A stretch of DNA of 61,366 nt from an uncultured Schlesneria sp. (GCA_903834925.1 CAILLA010000093.1:1-61366); one strand, 5' to 3'. Shown: positions 38,074 to 50,468, counted from the first letter of the stretch. Notes: generated by a model not told the origin, from the sequence alone. Numbers and translations: made by a program.

Positions 38074-38424
38074 TAAGAGACTTTCAAAAAGTGATCGTCG
38101 CATTGAGCTTTTGGTGTGAAATCACGAGGGCTACGGGCAAGCGGATTGAATTCGTATCTTGGAAGCTTGTTGAATACAACAGATCCAAACAAATCGAGTC
38201 TAAAAAACGCAAATTTCACTGGTTGGCAACGCAAATTGCCAGCGGCTTGAAGAATTTGCGCTTCGTCCCGAAAAACTTGAATTTGTCGAGGCTGTTTAGG
38301 TGCGAATTTGATCGATTTCTGATAGAATTCACGATCCGGCAGATGGGACAAAACCGCTGCTGAAATGCGGCCAAAAGCCCCGTGTATCGGGATCGTCAAT
38401 CCTCCTCCAGATCCGCTCATAACT
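38074..38424. other. 351-bp region upstream of dnaN
   Basis: Divergent promoter region between uppP and dnaN. I looked for DnaA boxes (TTATNCACA) on both strands and found none, so this is unlikely to be the chromosomal origin. No large repeat. Confidence 0.5.
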
Positions 38425-39537
38425 ATGCAACTGACCTGCCAGCGAAACTCGTTGACTACGGCATTTCAAACCGTGTCTGGTGTTGTTCCAACTCGTACCA
38501 CAAAAGACATCCTCAAGAATGTCAAATTGCAAGTCGGTGGCGGCAAGGCAACGCTCATCGGTAACGATAGTGAAATCGGGATGAGGTGTGACGTTCCCGA
38601 TGTGGAATCAGATTCTCGCGGCGAAGCGTTGCTGCCGACCTCGCGCGTGCTGGCGGTCCTTCGCGAATTGACGGACGATGTCGTCAAATTGGAGGTGACC
38701 GGGGATGCGACCTGGATTCGCTGTGGCTATAGCGAATTTCGATTGTCGGCCGAGGACCCTGCCGACTTCCCTCCTGTCGCAACGTTCGAGGACGCTGATT
38801 ATTTCGTCGTGCCTGCTGCGGCTCTGAGGTTGATGATTCGCCGCACGATTTTTGCCACCGATAGCGAGAGTACTCGCTATGCCCTGGGTGGAATTCAAAT
38901 GGAGCTCGGTCCTGAAAAGCTGACATTGGCGGCAACGGATAGTCGCCGGTTGGCGGTCGTAACAGCCGCTTCGAGTATTGTTGGAAGACCCGAGATTCCT
39001 GCCGTTTCACCTGTCATCCCCTCGAAAGCAATGGGGCTGATCGAAAAAAGTCTCGGCGACGGAACGGGCGAAGCACATATCGCATTACACCAGAACGACA
39101 TTGTTGTCCGCTGTGGTGGAACAACAATTGCCAGTCAGCTGGTACAGGGCAGGTTCCCTGATTATCGAAAGGTGGTTCCCGATTCCTATAACTCGACAAT
39201 CGACATGGTTGTTGCGCCGTTTTTCTCGGCAGTTCGCCAGGCCATGATCGTCACGAGCGAAGAAAGCCGCGGGGTCGATTTTGAATTTGGCAAAGGGACT
39301 CTTCGACTGAACAGCCAGGCGGCGGATATCGGTCAGTCCAAAATTGAAATGCCGATCGCCTATGATGGCCCCGATATGACGATCACCTTTGATCCTCGTT
39401 ACGTTGCTGATTTCCTTAAAGTCCTCGATGCGGGATCACAATTTCATTTGAAACTGATCAGTCACGATGATCGAGCCTCATTAGTTACGGATGACAATTA
39501 CACCTACGTCGTGATGCCACTTTCCAGAGATCGCTGA
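38425..39537 (+). CDS. dnaN: DNA polymerase III sliding clamp, beta subunit
   Basis: 370 aa from ATG 38425 (MQLTCQRNSL); the in-frame ATG at 38365 gives a non-homologous extension. Three clamp domains are recognisable (about 1-120, 125-245, 250-370), with LTTAFQTVSGVVPTRTTKDIL at the start, DSRRLAVV in domain 2 and the family end TYVVMPLSR. It forms the ring that tethers the replicative polymerase. Length is normal. It leads the run dnaN-dciA-gyrB; dnaA and recF, the usual partners, are not here. Confidence 0.95.
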   Translation: MQLTCQRNSLTTAFQTVSGVVPTRTTKDILKNVKLQVGGGKATLIGNDSEIGMRCDVPDVESDSRGEALLPTSRVLAVLRELTDDVVKLEVTGDATWIRCGYSEFRLSAEDPADFPPVATFEDADYFVVPAAALRLMIRRTIFATDSESTRYALGGIQMELGPEKLTLAATDSRRLAVVTAASSIVGRPEIPAVSPVIPSKAMGLIEKSLGDGTGEAHIALHQNDIVVRCGGTTIASQLVQGRFPDYRKVVPDSYNSTIDMVVAPFFSAVRQAMIVTSEESRGVDFEFGKGTLRLNSQAADIGQSKIEMPIAYDGPDMTITFDPRYVADFLKVLDAGSQFHLKLISHDDRASLVTDDNYTYVVMPLSRDR

Positions 39538-39597
39538 GATCACATTAAAGCGTCGAGACAAACTTTCACTGAACAACGTCTAGCTGAGATCGCACGC

Positions 39598-39903
39598 ATG
39601 GTTGCTCGTGATCCACTTCCACTGTCCGCTGCACTCAGCGAGTTGATCGCGATTCGAGGCTTTGCTCGGGTTCGTAGTGACAGCGAATTGGAGGAGGCAT
39701 GGAAACAGGTGGCGGGTCCGGAACTGGCCGCTCAAACGCGGCCACAAAAAATCAGCCGGGGAACCCTGACGGTCTCGGTCGAAAATGCACCGCTTCTTAA
39801 TGAACTCAACTCATTCCAGGGACCGGAACTGATCCAACGGCTTACAGAAAAATATCCCCATTTGAAGATTCGAACCCTGAAATTCAAATTGAGTGGAATG
39901 TAA
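39598..39903 (+). CDS. dciA: DciA-like (DUF721) protein
   Basis: 101 aa. LSELIAIRGFARVRSDSELEEAWKQVAGPELA and the following SRGTLTVSVENAPLLNEL form the DUF721 domain. DciA is the helicase loader or operator in bacteria that lack DnaC/DnaI, and its gene often adjoins recF, gyrB or dnaN as here. The protein is compact, holding only the domain. It lies 60 bp after dnaN and 73 bp before gyrB (or 28 bp before the longer gyrB start). Confidence 0.87.
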   Translation: MVARDPLPLSAALSELIAIRGFARVRSDSELEEAWKQVAGPELAAQTRPQKISRGTLTVSVENAPLLNELNSFQGPELIQRLTEKYPHLKIRTLKFKLSGM

Positions 39904-39925
39904 CTTCTACCGCGACAACAACTGA

Positions 39926-42538
<2,613 letters not shown>

Positions 42539-42562
42539 CGGACGGCAAATGCCGATGCCTCT

Positions 42563-42690
42563 TGTGCCACTGCTTCGGAGTCTTCGGAGAAGCAGTGGCT
42601 TCTCTTCTGTCGGTAAAAGAGCACTGCTTGATCGAAGACGATCAAGCAGTAGCACAAGACTTAGTAGATCGCTCTAGCGGTAGAGATGCC
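42563..42690. repeat. Two-hairpin repeat, copy 1
   Basis: About 128 bp, reverse orientation relative to the copy at 48248. Hairpin A, CCACTGCTTC with GAAGCAGTGG (42567-42598), is followed by a linker and hairpin B, ACTGCTTGATCG, loop AAGA, CGATCAAGCAGT (42623-42650). It is a near-identical tandem duplicate of the next copy (offset 137 bp), just after the gyrB stop. Confidence 0.9.
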
Positions 42691-42699
42691 AATACCTCC

Positions 42700-42827
42700 T
42701 GTGCCACTGCTTCGGAGTCTTCGGAGAAGCAGTGTCTTCTCTTCTGTCAGTAAAAGAGCACTGCTTGATCGAAGACGATCAAGCAGTGGCACAAGACTTA
42801 GTAGATCGCTCTTGCGGTAGGGCTTCG
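42700..42827. repeat. Two-hairpin repeat, copy 2
   Basis: Nearly identical to copy 1, with hairpin B again perfect (ACTGCTTGATCG / CGATCAAGCAGT). Differences are few, for example AGCAGTGT for AGCAGTGG in hairpin A and GTGGCAC for GTAGCAC after hairpin B. Together the two copies fill the space between gyrB and the convergent membrane-protein gene. Confidence 0.9.
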
Positions 42828-42852
42828 ATACGTTAACAGCGATTGAAACCTC

Positions 42853-44352
42853 TTATTCCGTTTTCGCCGGAGCTTCTTCGCCCTGTTGCGGACGAATCGA
42901 TTCGAAGTATCGACGAATCGTCTGGCGATGACCTAACGGAATTTGTTCGTTTTCCAAAACCGCTTCACTCATTTTCTTGTATTTCTGGTAGACTTCTTTG
43001 TAACCCCGTTGGGCTTCTTGACGCCCTTCAGATGACGAACTGGTTTCAAAGTCCGAATCCCCATCTCCACCAATGCCGGTGATTTGCTCACGAGTTGCAC
43101 TCGAGTTGAGACTAGTCGCGTCCCCATCAATATTTCCGCTTTCCGACATTCCCCAGCTCTCTGAGGGATTATTTGATTTCTGCTTTTTCTTTCCTTTGGC
43201 GGTGCTGTTCTTCTGACAGTTACATTTCCGATCACTCAGCTCGGCCAATTCGGCATTTAACAGGTCGTTGATTTTCTTCTTTCGAGCTTGTTTCCCAACT
43301 TTATCTCCCAGGCGTTTGGCCCCAGCCATTGCCTTATCGTCATCGTCATCTTCAATCCCTTCGGCAATGTCCTTGGCGGCTTCGCTGATCGCTCCGTCGG
43401 CACCATTCCCTGATCGCTTGGCCGCCTTCTTCAGCTTTTCAACCGTTGTTCTCGCTTCGTTGCGATCAAATTCCAGGTCACTCAGTTCAGCGAGTTCTTT
43501 CATCGCTTTGTCATACTTGCCTTCTGCCAACGCCTGGCCAGCCCCTTCAAGAGCCTTGGCGGACGCCATGGCTTCACCGATCTCCTGAAGCTGTTGATCG
43601 ACTTGTTCGAGACTGGATTGGCTTTGAGCAGACTGGATCGCCGCCTGCATTTCGGAAATCTTGGCGAGTGCTTCTTTCACATCAACGCCAGGTTCTTTCA
43701 ACTCTTCCGCCTTTTGCTTCAATTCCTTGAGCAATTGCTCGAGTTCAGGGTCTGAGTCCTTTTTGAATTCGTCTTCCAGTTCTTTGATGCTTTCTTCCAT
43801 CGCCTGAGCTTCCGCGACGATTTGCTCGTCGGGAGCTGCCGCTCCTGCCGAAGCTTGTTCCTGCTTCAGAGGGAGGAGTGCGAAAATGATTGCGGCCGCC
43901 GCAGTCACCAATGCACCAGGCAACAGTCGAGGGGGCTTCAGTGGAGCGACGACTTGAGCGTCGACTTGGCTTAAATGTTGCATGGCATCAGCCAGTTGTA
44001 ATTCGGCAAAGCCCTGCTTGTCGGCAGGAATTTTTCGGCCGGCGAAGTCGAGAGCCGATTCAGTACGATCTTTCAATCCATAGTGCTGATCAACAGCCTG
44101 AGCCGCAGCGATCCAATCGGGTCTTGGCAAATGCCAGACGATCGCAAGCAAGCCGCCGAGTACTGGGCCGATCAACAGCGCCAGTCCAGCCATCCAGCCG
44201 CCGTCGAGCCAATTCAGTGACAGTCGAGCGATTGCGCAGCCAAGTCCGACGCCGGCACCGCACAGCAAACCAGAGATCATCCACGTTGTCATGGCCTGCA
44301 ACAGTTGACGTCGCTGCACAGGTTGTAGTTTTGAACGAAGTTCTTTGGTCAC
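42853..44352 (-). CDS. Membrane protein with long coiled coil, function unknown
   Basis: 499 aa. Two membrane helices at about 25-75 (MTTWMISGLLCGAGVGLGCA and GWMAGLALLIGPVLGGLLAI) and a third near 145-165 (LLPGALVTAAAAIIFALLPL). The middle (about 180-330) is Glu/Lys/Ala-rich coiled coil (DPELEQLLKELKQKAEELKE). A Lys-rich patch with CNCQK, a Ser-rich stretch and a helical end follow. This resembles a planctomycete protein found near MoxR/DUF58 clusters, though none lies here. It is divergent from rho and convergent with gyrB. No function can be assigned. Confidence 0.65.
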   Translation of the reverse strand: MTKELRSKLQPVQRRQLLQAMTTWMISGLLCGAGVGLGCAIARLSLNWLDGGWMAGLALLIGPVLGGLLAIVWHLPRPDWIAAAQAVDQHYGLKDRTESALDFAGRKIPADKQGFAELQLADAMQHLSQVDAQVVAPLKPPRLLPGALVTAAAAIIFALLPLKQEQASAGAAAPDEQIVAEAQAMEESIKELEDEFKKDSDPELEQLLKELKQKAEELKEPGVDVKEALAKISEMQAAIQSAQSQSSLEQVDQQLQEIGEAMASAKALEGAGQALAEGKYDKAMKELAELSDLEFDRNEARTTVEKLKKAAKRSGNGADGAISEAAKDIAEGIEDDDDDKAMAGAKRLGDKVGKQARKKKINDLLNAELAELSDRKCNCQKNSTAKGKKKQKSNNPSESWGMSESGNIDGDATSLNSSATREQITGIGGDGDSDFETSSSSEGRQEAQRGYKEVYQKYKKMSEAVLENEQIPLGHRQTIRRYFESIRPQQGEEAPAKTE

Positions 44353-44822
44353 TGTCCGTCTCCCAAACTATGATCATTCAAGCCGTGGAAATACTGATCC
44401 CAACGGCATTCAGAGACAAAGCGTCTGGAAGACTACCCATCCAATCGTGGTTCGGCAAGTAGAATCTGACAAAAATTCAGGAAACGAGCTTGACCACGGG
44501 TTTGAAAGATTCTGCAAAAGTCTCAATTTTTCAGTTGCATTCTGAACGCAAAATCGCCAAAACAATTCTACTGCTGATTGAGTCACCCTCCGTTGTTAAC
44601 CGTCTACTGAATCCCAATTCCTTGAACAGCCATGTGCTTGCCCCTGTTGGGTGCAGGCAAAATCCATTGCAAATCACGGTTCGGCGTTCTGTATTCCGGC
44701 ATGTCCGCCCGAGCTAGCAAATAGAAGCATCCACAATCGAAACGAGTTCGTCGTCACGGTTCCGTAACCGACATCACGTTTCAAACAATCAACCCCTCCA
44801 AAAGTGCATTTCCCAAAACATC
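44353..44822. other. 470-bp region upstream of rho
   Basis: Divergent promoter region with a long possible rho leader. Rho is often autoregulated through its leader in other bacteria; I see no strong hairpin or leader peptide to support this here. No repeats or genes noticed. Confidence 0.45.
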
Positions 44823-46349
44823 ATGAACATGAAACCCCGTCCTTCTTATCCACGTACAAACCCACCTTCTTCGACGCCAGCTGCTCCTGCGGGCTGGGAC
44901 ATCCCGGAAGAAGCACCGCTTTCATCGTCCGTCCGCGAGACACCGATTTCTCGCGAAGCACCACTACAGCGGGAATTGGCCCCTGCAGCGGCACCGGCCA
45001 AGATCGTGGATGTCGAAGAAGACGACGATGATGCCAGCCATTTCGTCGCAGACGAACGTTACGAAGAAATTAAACGCGGTTCGTCCGACATCCACATCGC
45101 CGAACTGCAACGTCTGACGATGAAGGATCTGATTGTTCTTGCCAAGAAAGAGAACATTTCAGAATACACGGGACTGAAAAAGCAGGACCTCATTTTCAAG
45201 ATCCTCAAAGAGAGGACGAAAATGAATGGTCTGATGTTTGGAGAGGGAACACTGGAGATCCTGCCAGACGGCTTCGGATTCCTGCGTGCTGCAGACTACC
45301 ACTATCTACCCTGCCCTGACGATATCTACGTGTCACCCAGCCAGATTCGTCGATTCGGTCTTCGAAACGGTGCGATGGTGGCTGGTCAGATTCGTCCACC
45401 AAAGGAAAACGAACGCTATTTTGCCTTGTTGCGCGTCGAAGCGATTAACAATGAAGACCCAAATCTTCTGACCGAGAAAGTCTTCTTCGACGATTTGACC
45501 CCATTGCATCCGACGCGACGTCTAAAGCTTTGCAGCGATCCGAACGAGCTTAGCACGCGAGTTGTTGACATGATCGCTCCCATCGGGATGGGCCAGCGAG
45601 GTCTGATTGTTTCTCCACCAAAAGCAGGTAAGACGATCCTGTTGCAGAAACTGGCGAAAGCCGTTCTGGCGTCTGATCCTGACGTTTACGTCATCGTCTT
45701 GCTGATCGACGAGCGACCCGAAGAAGTGACCGATATGGAGCGTCAGGTGAAAGGGAAAAACTGCGAAGTCATCAGCAGTACGTTCGACGAACCCCCCAGC
45801 CGACACATCCAGGTTTCGGAAATGGTCATCGAGAAGGCAAAACGCATGGTCGAATACGGCCAGCACGTTGTCATCTTCCTTGACTCGATCACGAGGTTGG
45901 CTCGTGCGTGGAACACAGAATGCCCTCATTCCGGGAAAATCCTTACCGGTGGTGTTGATGCCAATGCGCTTCAGCATCCCAAGCGATTTTTCGGTGCGGC
46001 ACGCAACGTCGAAGAAGGGGGAAGCCTGACGATCGTCGCCACGGCCCTCGTTGATACCGGCAGCAAGATGGACGACGTGATTTTTGAAGAGTTCAAGGGA
46101 ACGGGAAATACAGAACTTCACCTTGACCGTCGGATGGTCGAAAAACGGGTCTGGCCTGCGATCGATGTGAATAAATCAGGGACCCGCCGTGAAGAACTTT
46201 TGATGTCAGAAGACGAACTACGCCGAATCTGGTTGCTTCGCCGAGTTCTGAACGACATGAATCCCGTCGAAGCGATGGAACTTCTGACCAGTCGTATGCG
46301 GCGGACCAAGAGTAACGACGAATTCCTGCAGACCATGAATCTGAATTAA
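44823..46349 (+). CDS. rho: Transcription termination factor Rho
   Basis: 508 aa. A Pro/acidic extension of about 85 residues precedes the RHO_N domain ([20 protein letters not shown]). The RNA-binding cold-shock-like domain follows ([27 protein letters not shown]), then the ATPase with Walker [38 protein letters not shown] and the C-terminal Q-/R-loop region. It is a hexameric RNA helicase that ends transcription. The N-terminal extension is the only unusual part, and such inserts are common in GC-rich phyla. ribH follows 21 bp later. Confidence 0.95.
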   Translation: MNMKPRPSYPRTNPPSSTPAAPAGWDIPEEAPLSSSVRETPISREAPLQRELAPAAAPAKIVDVEEDDDDASHFVADERYEEIKRGSSDIHIAELQRLTMKDLIVLAKKENISEYTGLKKQDLIFKILKERTKMNGLMFGEGTLEILPDGFGFLRAADYHYLPCPDDIYVSPSQIRRFGLRNGAMVAGQIRPPKENERYFALLRVEAINNEDPNLLTEKVFFDDLTPLHPTRRLKLCSDPNELSTRVVDMIAPIGMGQRGLIVSPPKAGKTILLQKLAKAVLASDPDVYVIVLLIDERPEEVTDMERQVKGKNCEVISSTFDEPPSRHIQVSEMVIEKAKRMVEYGQHVVIFLDSITRLARAWNTECPHSGKILTGGVDANALQHPKRFFGAARNVEEGGSLTIVATALVDTGSKMDDVIFEEFKGTGNTELHLDRRMVEKRVWPAIDVNKSGTRREELLMSEDELRRIWLLRRVLNDMNPVEAMELLTSRMRRTKSNDEFLQTMNLN

Positions 46350-46370
46350 TGGAAGAAAGATCAATTTTTG

Positions 46371-46850
46371 ATGCCGAATTTTATTGAAGGAAAACTGCTT
46401 GCCGGCGAGATCCGTGTTGCGATCGTCGTCTCGCGGTTTAACGATCTCATTACAGATCGATTACTGACGGGTGCGATCGATACATTCCGTCGTCATGGAG
46501 TCGCTGACGACCGAATCACGGTCGTCCGTGTCCCTGGTGCGTTTGAAATTCCGTTGCCGGCAAAGCGACTTGCCGAAAGTGGCCAATTCAGCGCTGTCGT
46601 CTGTTTAGGTGCGGTGATCCAGGGTGAGACGTCTCATCATGAATACATCAACCACCCCATGGCATCGGCCATCATGCAGGCATCTCTTTCAAGTGGTGTT
46701 CCGGTCACGTTTGGTGTGTTGACGTGCAGTTCGATGGACCAGGCTCTCGATCGTGCTGGCGGAAAGGCGGGAAATAAGGGGATTGAAGCGTCACTCGCCG
46801 CGATTGAAACGATTAATCTGCTTGCACAAATGAAATCACAGGGGCTGTAA
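46371..46850 (+). CDS. ribH: 6,7-dimethyl-8-ribityllumazine synthase
   Basis: 159 aa from ATG 46371 (a TTG at 46368 is next to it). It condenses a ribityl-pyrimidinedione and dihydroxybutanone phosphate, the penultimate riboflavin step. Visible motifs: [42 protein letters not shown] with the catalytic His, [10 protein letters not shown] and [11 protein letters not shown]. Full length. It follows rho in what is probably one transcript; no FMN riboswitch is seen before it. Other riboflavin genes are not in the window. Confidence 0.94.
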   Translation: MPNFIEGKLLAGEIRVAIVVSRFNDLITDRLLTGAIDTFRRHGVADDRITVVRVPGAFEIPLPAKRLAESGQFSAVVCLGAVIQGETSHHEYINHPMASAIMQASLSSGVPVTFGVLTCSSMDQALDRAGGKAGNKGIEASLAAIETINLLAQMKSQGL

Positions 46851-46868
46851 AAAAACGTCGATGCGCCG

Positions 46869-47279
46869 TCAGAGCCGTCGCTTTCGATTGCACTCCCGGA
46901 TCGCGGTCAGGTGACCAAGCATGATTCCGTATGCAACTGGGTCCATTTTTCGAAATGCACGCACGGTGGCGTATGCTGGCTTGAAGGAATCAGGAATCTG
47001 GGCAGGGGGATGCTCTATTGCTGGATAAAGCGTCTGAGATTCCAGGTCCGTCTGTTGTACGGAACCAATGTGCGAGCGAAGCGTCGCTTCCTCACAGATC
47101 GGGCACAACAGCAATTCATAGACGATGCCAGTTCGATTCGACTGGCTCTTTTCTCGCTCGTGTACTGCTTGCCTGATTCGGCCATGGGTGCCAAGGATCT
47201 CCATTGGAGCTTCAACGCCGCAATGAGGGCAACGTTGTACGGCAGTGAATCGATGTTCATTTTCTGTCATTGTGGCCAC
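46869..47279 (-). CDS. Small DUF4145-like protein with zinc-ribbon motif, perhaps shortened
   Basis: 136 aa. Two Cys pairs, CPHCG and CPICE, frame the first half and probably bind zinc. The order (Cys pair, LLLCPICEEATL, then YPAIEHPPAQIPDSFKPAYA) is that of DUF4145 proteins, which usually continue with a helical domain of about 100 residues. Here only a short end (VRAFRKMDPVAYGIML) remains, so it may be truncated. DUF4145 is often attached to restriction or nucleic-acid enzymes, but no partner is near. Divergence and function unknown. Confidence 0.55.
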   Translation of the reverse strand: MATMTENEHRFTAVQRCPHCGVEAPMEILGTHGRIRQAVHEREKSQSNRTGIVYELLLCPICEEATLRSHIGSVQQTDLESQTLYPAIEHPPAQIPDSFKPAYATVRAFRKMDPVAYGIMLGHLTAIRECNRKRRL

Positions 47280-47288
47280 CCCCCCCCA

Positions 47289-48146
47289 CTATTTTGATTT
47301 CACACAACGAAATCCCACGGCATCGTCTTTCTCGATACGAGAAATACTCCGTCTTGAGGTGCTCGTCAACTTTTCATAGTGATCTTTCCACGAGCCACCA
47401 CGAATCACCAGCAATTTTGTTTGGTCATTAACGACGGAATTTGGCTTATTTTCTGCCGCGAGTTTGTAATCTGACGACCAGGAATCGGCGGTGAATTCCC
47501 ATAAATAGCCGTGAAAATCATACAAGCCCCAGGCGTTGGGTTTGAGCACACCGACCTGTGGATCATTCCCGGCAGCGTTACCCGTATGCCAGGCAAATTC
47601 ATTGAGAATCGTGGCGATCGGACCTTTGTCTTTTTCGTTCTGAGGATTGTCGCCAAAACTGTATTTCGTCTCAGTTGCTGCTCGACAGCAATATTCCCAC
47701 TCCGCTTCGGTCGGCAGCCGAATTTTCTCATCGGCCTCGATCAACTTTTCCGCCTGCAGCATTTGAGTGATCTTCCGACAAAATTCGTTTGCATCATCCC
47801 ATGTCATCATCTCGACGGAATTTCGGGGCCCCTTCCAACGACTGGGGTTCGATCCCATGACGGCTTCATACAGGTTTTGCGGTACCTCGTACTTCGCCAT
47901 CGAGAATGAGCGAGACATTTTCACCAGATGTTGCGGTTGCTCGCTCGGACTTCCTGAATCGCTTCCCATTTTGAACGAAGCAGGAAACTTGGCTTCGCCA
48001 GGCGTAATCGATACGAATTCGTTCACGAATGTCTGCAAAAGCAAAGTCGTCCGCTTGTCGTCGGCTCGACTGGTTCCCGACATGATCACGAATCCAATCA
48101 ACGGCATCAGAATTCGGCGGAAACTGACTGCTGGAACGAAATTCAT
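47289..48146 (-). CDS. Exported SUMF1/FGE-sulfatase-domain protein
   Basis: 285 aa with signal peptide (about 1-28). The domain follows FKMGSDSGSPSEQPQHLVKM, YEVPQNLYEAVMGSNPSRW, WDDANEFCRKI, RLPTEAEWEYCCRA, GLYDFHGYLWEF and VIRGGSWKD, ending GFRCVK. This is the formylglycine-generating-enzyme fold, but the paired active-site cysteines of true FGE are not recognisable, so it is more likely a binding or structural variant, as is common in planctomycetes. No sulfatase gene is in the window. Its neighbour downstream on the same strand is the DUF4145-like gene. Confidence 0.82.
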   Translation of the reverse strand: MNFVPAVSFRRILMPLIGFVIMSGTSRADDKRTTLLLQTFVNEFVSITPGEAKFPASFKMGSDSGSPSEQPQHLVKMSRSFSMAKYEVPQNLYEAVMGSNPSRWKGPRNSVEMMTWDDANEFCRKITQMLQAEKLIEADEKIRLPTEAEWEYCCRAATETKYSFGDNPQNEKDKGPIATILNEFAWHTGNAAGNDPQVGVLKPNAWGLYDFHGYLWEFTADSWSSDYKLAAENKPNSVVNDQTKLLVIRGGSWKDHYEKLTSTSRRSISRIEKDDAVGFRCVKSK

Positions 48147-48461
48147 TTTGAAGGCTCCTGAACCGAAAAAAATTTAGGGGTCGATTTGATTCTAACACCG
48201 GATTCTCTCATGGTCGCTAGTGCCACGTCAAAACTAGAGATTAGGGTACCACTGGATGACCGTCTTCGGTCACCCAGTGCTCTTCGATTGCTTCGAAAAA
48301 AGCGGAAGACACTGCGTCTCCGAAGACTCCGATGCAGTGGCACTCAACCCGAACCTTAAGTTTTGACGAAGCGCTGGTGACATTAATGAAATCTTGATCG
48401 ACGATAGTTACGATCCGTTTCAGTCTGGTTCGTTTCCATGTTTCGTTCAGGAGGAATTGTG
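48147..48461. other. 315-bp gene-free stretch holding a two-hairpin repeat
   Basis: Divergent intergenic region between the SUMF1-like gene and the dienelactone hydrolase gene. It contains copy 3 of the two-hairpin repeat at 48248-48344. AGGAGG at 48449-48454 is the ribosome-binding site of the hydrolase. Confidence 0.6.
48248..48344. repeat. Two-hairpin repeat, copy 3 (diverged)
   Basis: First hairpin: CACTGGATGACCG, loop TCTT, CGGTCACCCAGTG (48250-48279, one G-T type mismatch). Second: CACTGCGTC and GATGCAGTG around TCCGAAGACTCC (48310-48339). Read on this strand it has the same order, spacing, TCTT loop and TCCGAAGACTCC core as the reverse complement of the copies near 42.6 kb, but the stem of the first hairpin has changed on both sides together. 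Confidence 0.85.
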
Positions 48462-49256
48462 ATGTTGCGTTCGTTTGCATTGTTGCTGGGTCTATTCGTA
48501 TTGGTCGCATCAGCGGAAGGAGCCGTTCAGTCGAAAAAACTGACCTATAAGCATGGTAACGTCGACTGTATCGGATACCTTGCCTGGGATGACGCGATCG
48601 AAGGACCTCGGCCAGGTGTCCTGGTCTTCCACGAATTCTGGGGCCTGGATGCCTACGCGAAACAACGAGTCGACCAGCTTGCAAAGCTCGGTTATGTCGC
48701 CTTCGCAGCGGATCTGTATGGCGAAGGAAAACTCGTCGATCACCCCAAGGATGCAGGTGCGATGGCCGGTCAACTTCGTTCAAATGTCGAAGACTGGAAA
48801 AAGCGAGGTCTTGAAGCGCTCGACGTATTGAAGTCACAACCTCAGTGCGATACATCGAAGATTGCAGCGATCGGTTACTGCCTGGGCGGATCAACGGTTC
48901 AGCAACTGGCATTTGCAGGAACCGACCTGAAAGCGGTCGTCAGTTTTCACGGAGGTCTGGTCATTCCGACAGCCGAGCAAGTGAAATCCGTCAAGGGTTT
49001 GATCTTGATTTGTCATGGTGCCGACGATTCATTTATCAGCCCGGAGACCGTGAAGGAATTTCGTGCGGCTCTCGATACCAACGGTGGAAAATATGGTTTC
49101 ATGTCGTACCCAGGGGCACGTCACAGCTTTACGGTTCCCGAAGCCGACGCCACCGCGAAGAAATTTAATCTCGATGGACTTCGTTACAACAAAGAAGCCG
49201 ATGACAAGAGCTGGGCCGATATGCGAAAATTGTTCAAAGAAACGCTTGGTAAGTAG
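48462..49256 (+). CDS. Exported dienelactone hydrolase-family protein
   Basis: 264 aa from ATG 48462 with AGGAGG upstream; an ATG at 48438 is the longer option. Signal peptide (MLRSFALLLGLFVLVASAEG). Alpha/beta-hydrolase with the DLH triad: Cys-140 in AIGYCLGGS, Asp near 188 in CHGADDSF, and His-221 in GARHSFT. DLH enzymes open cyclic esters such as dienelactone; an exported form probably acts on another ester. It converges on the protease gene with only three bases between. Confidence 0.85.
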   Translation: MLRSFALLLGLFVLVASAEGAVQSKKLTYKHGNVDCIGYLAWDDAIEGPRPGVLVFHEFWGLDAYAKQRVDQLAKLGYVAFAADLYGEGKLVDHPKDAGAMAGQLRSNVEDWKKRGLEALDVLKSQPQCDTSKIAAIGYCLGGSTVQQLAFAGTDLKAVVSFHGGLVIPTAEQVKSVKGLILICHGADDSFISPETVKEFRAALDTNGGKYGFMSYPGARHSFTVPEADATAKKFNLDGLRYNKEADDKSWADMRKLFKETLGK

Positions 49257-49259
49257 CCA

Positions 49260-50309
49260 CTAATTTGCCAACGCTCGAATGGCCGAAACGGGAGTACACG
49301 CCTTAAAGACCATCTGCGGATCGGCATGCTTTTTGACGGTTGCGTTCTCATCAGATTCAGCCGGTTCATCATCTGGATGGAGATCGGCGGCTTGTCTTAC
49401 TTTTGTTGGATGTCGGCGGCGGTTTGATGCATCGCCGCCGGCATACAGCGTATATGTTCGGCTCACTTGACCGACGACATTACCAGCTCCGTCCATGACG
49501 GGGCCACCACTTGAGCCCTGTCCAAAATCCGCCGTGACGTTTAGCCAGAGCAGCCCATTTTCGTCCCGTTCATAGTTGGCGACGTGGCCGGCCGAAAAGT
49601 AGAAAAAGCTATCGCCAGGATGGCCGATCACACTGATTTGCGATCCGGGATGAGCCGCTGGCCCCAAGGCCAGCGGCTTTAGTCCTTTTTTGCCAATCCG
49701 GAATAAGCAAGTATCACCCGTTCGATTTGCCGCCAGAATTTCGAGAACGGGATAGACCTTCCCCCGGACATCCATGACAACGACCGCATCGTCATGGTCA
49801 TCGTGGTCGAAGACATGAGCACTGGTCGACAGGATTCCGTCTTCATGCACGACAAAGGCCGTCGAAAAAGACGTTTGCCAAACAGTCTCATCGCCGCTGG
49901 GTCGAGTCAGTCCTGCAACGAGAAACACGCTCTCTGTGGCACGGCGATAAAGTTCCTGCGATGTCAGCGGTATCGTTGAGGGCTTAGGGAGCTCCAAGGT
50001 AACTTGAGCCCGGTCGAGTTCCTCATGTAATTCGACTGCCGTTTTGGAAATCTTCTTTTCGATCATCTCATCCGTTGCCGACGTCAAGATCTTGATCACA
50101 TCTTCGACATAAAATTCGGGCGGTGCTTCATCCGCTCGTTGGCCATTTTGCCCGGCAACCTCTGCCACTGGCTTCGAACGATCCTCCGTTGCCACAGCAC
50201 GCACGGGTTCTTGTGCATCCAACTGCGGGCGGGGTTTCGACCAATTCAAGAACGCCAGTCCCAGTGCGGCGAACGTGACACAGACAATCGAAGCGGCAAG
50301 TCGTTTCAT
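49260..50309 (-). CDS. Trypsin-like serine protease (S1C/HtrA-type) without PDZ
   Basis: 349 aa. An N-terminal membrane or signal segment (IVCVTFAALGLAFL) precedes a helical linker and the protease domain (about 120-300). Triad residues: His in SAHVFDHDDH, Asp in RTGDTCLF, and Ser in GQGSSGGPV. There is no PDZ domain; the end is a charged tail (AESDENATVKKHADP). It should cut misfolded or target proteins in the periplasm. Monocistronic; the gene downstream is convergent. Confidence 0.8.
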   Translation of the reverse strand: MKRLAASIVCVTFAALGLAFLNWSKPRPQLDAQEPVRAVATEDRSKPVAEVAGQNGQRADEAPPEFYVEDVIKILTSATDEMIEKKISKTAVELHEELDRAQVTLELPKPSTIPLTSQELYRRATESVFLVAGLTRPSGDETVWQTSFSTAFVVHEDGILSTSAHVFDHDDHDDAVVVMDVRGKVYPVLEILAANRTGDTCLFRIGKKGLKPLALGPAAHPGSQISVIGHPGDSFFYFSAGHVANYERDENGLLWLNVTADFGQGSSGGPVMDGAGNVVGQVSRTYTLYAGGDASNRRRHPTKVRQAADLHPDDEPAESDENATVKKHADPQMVFKACTPVSAIRALAN

Positions 50310-50468
50310 GTCGAAGGTTTCTATTCAGCGTTCAAATCTGTTCATCAATCGGTTTCGGGTTACCGCTAACCGCATCAGAGAGTTTCACATAAATGTACCC
50401 AAATCGTCCCTGGAGAGTTATGATGAATCCGAGTCGAATTCCTTAAAACTGAACCAGGAACTGTCAAA

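Noticed and set aside
38074..38424. Chromosomal origin next to dnaN
   Set aside because: No DnaA boxes or AT-rich unwinding element were seen and dnaA is not adjacent.
45522..46121. Antisense frame over rho
   Set aside because: Shadow of the rho coding sequence without ribosome-binding site or domain.
46350..46370. FMN riboswitch before ribH
   Set aside because: Only 21 bases separate rho and ribH, too short for the aptamer.
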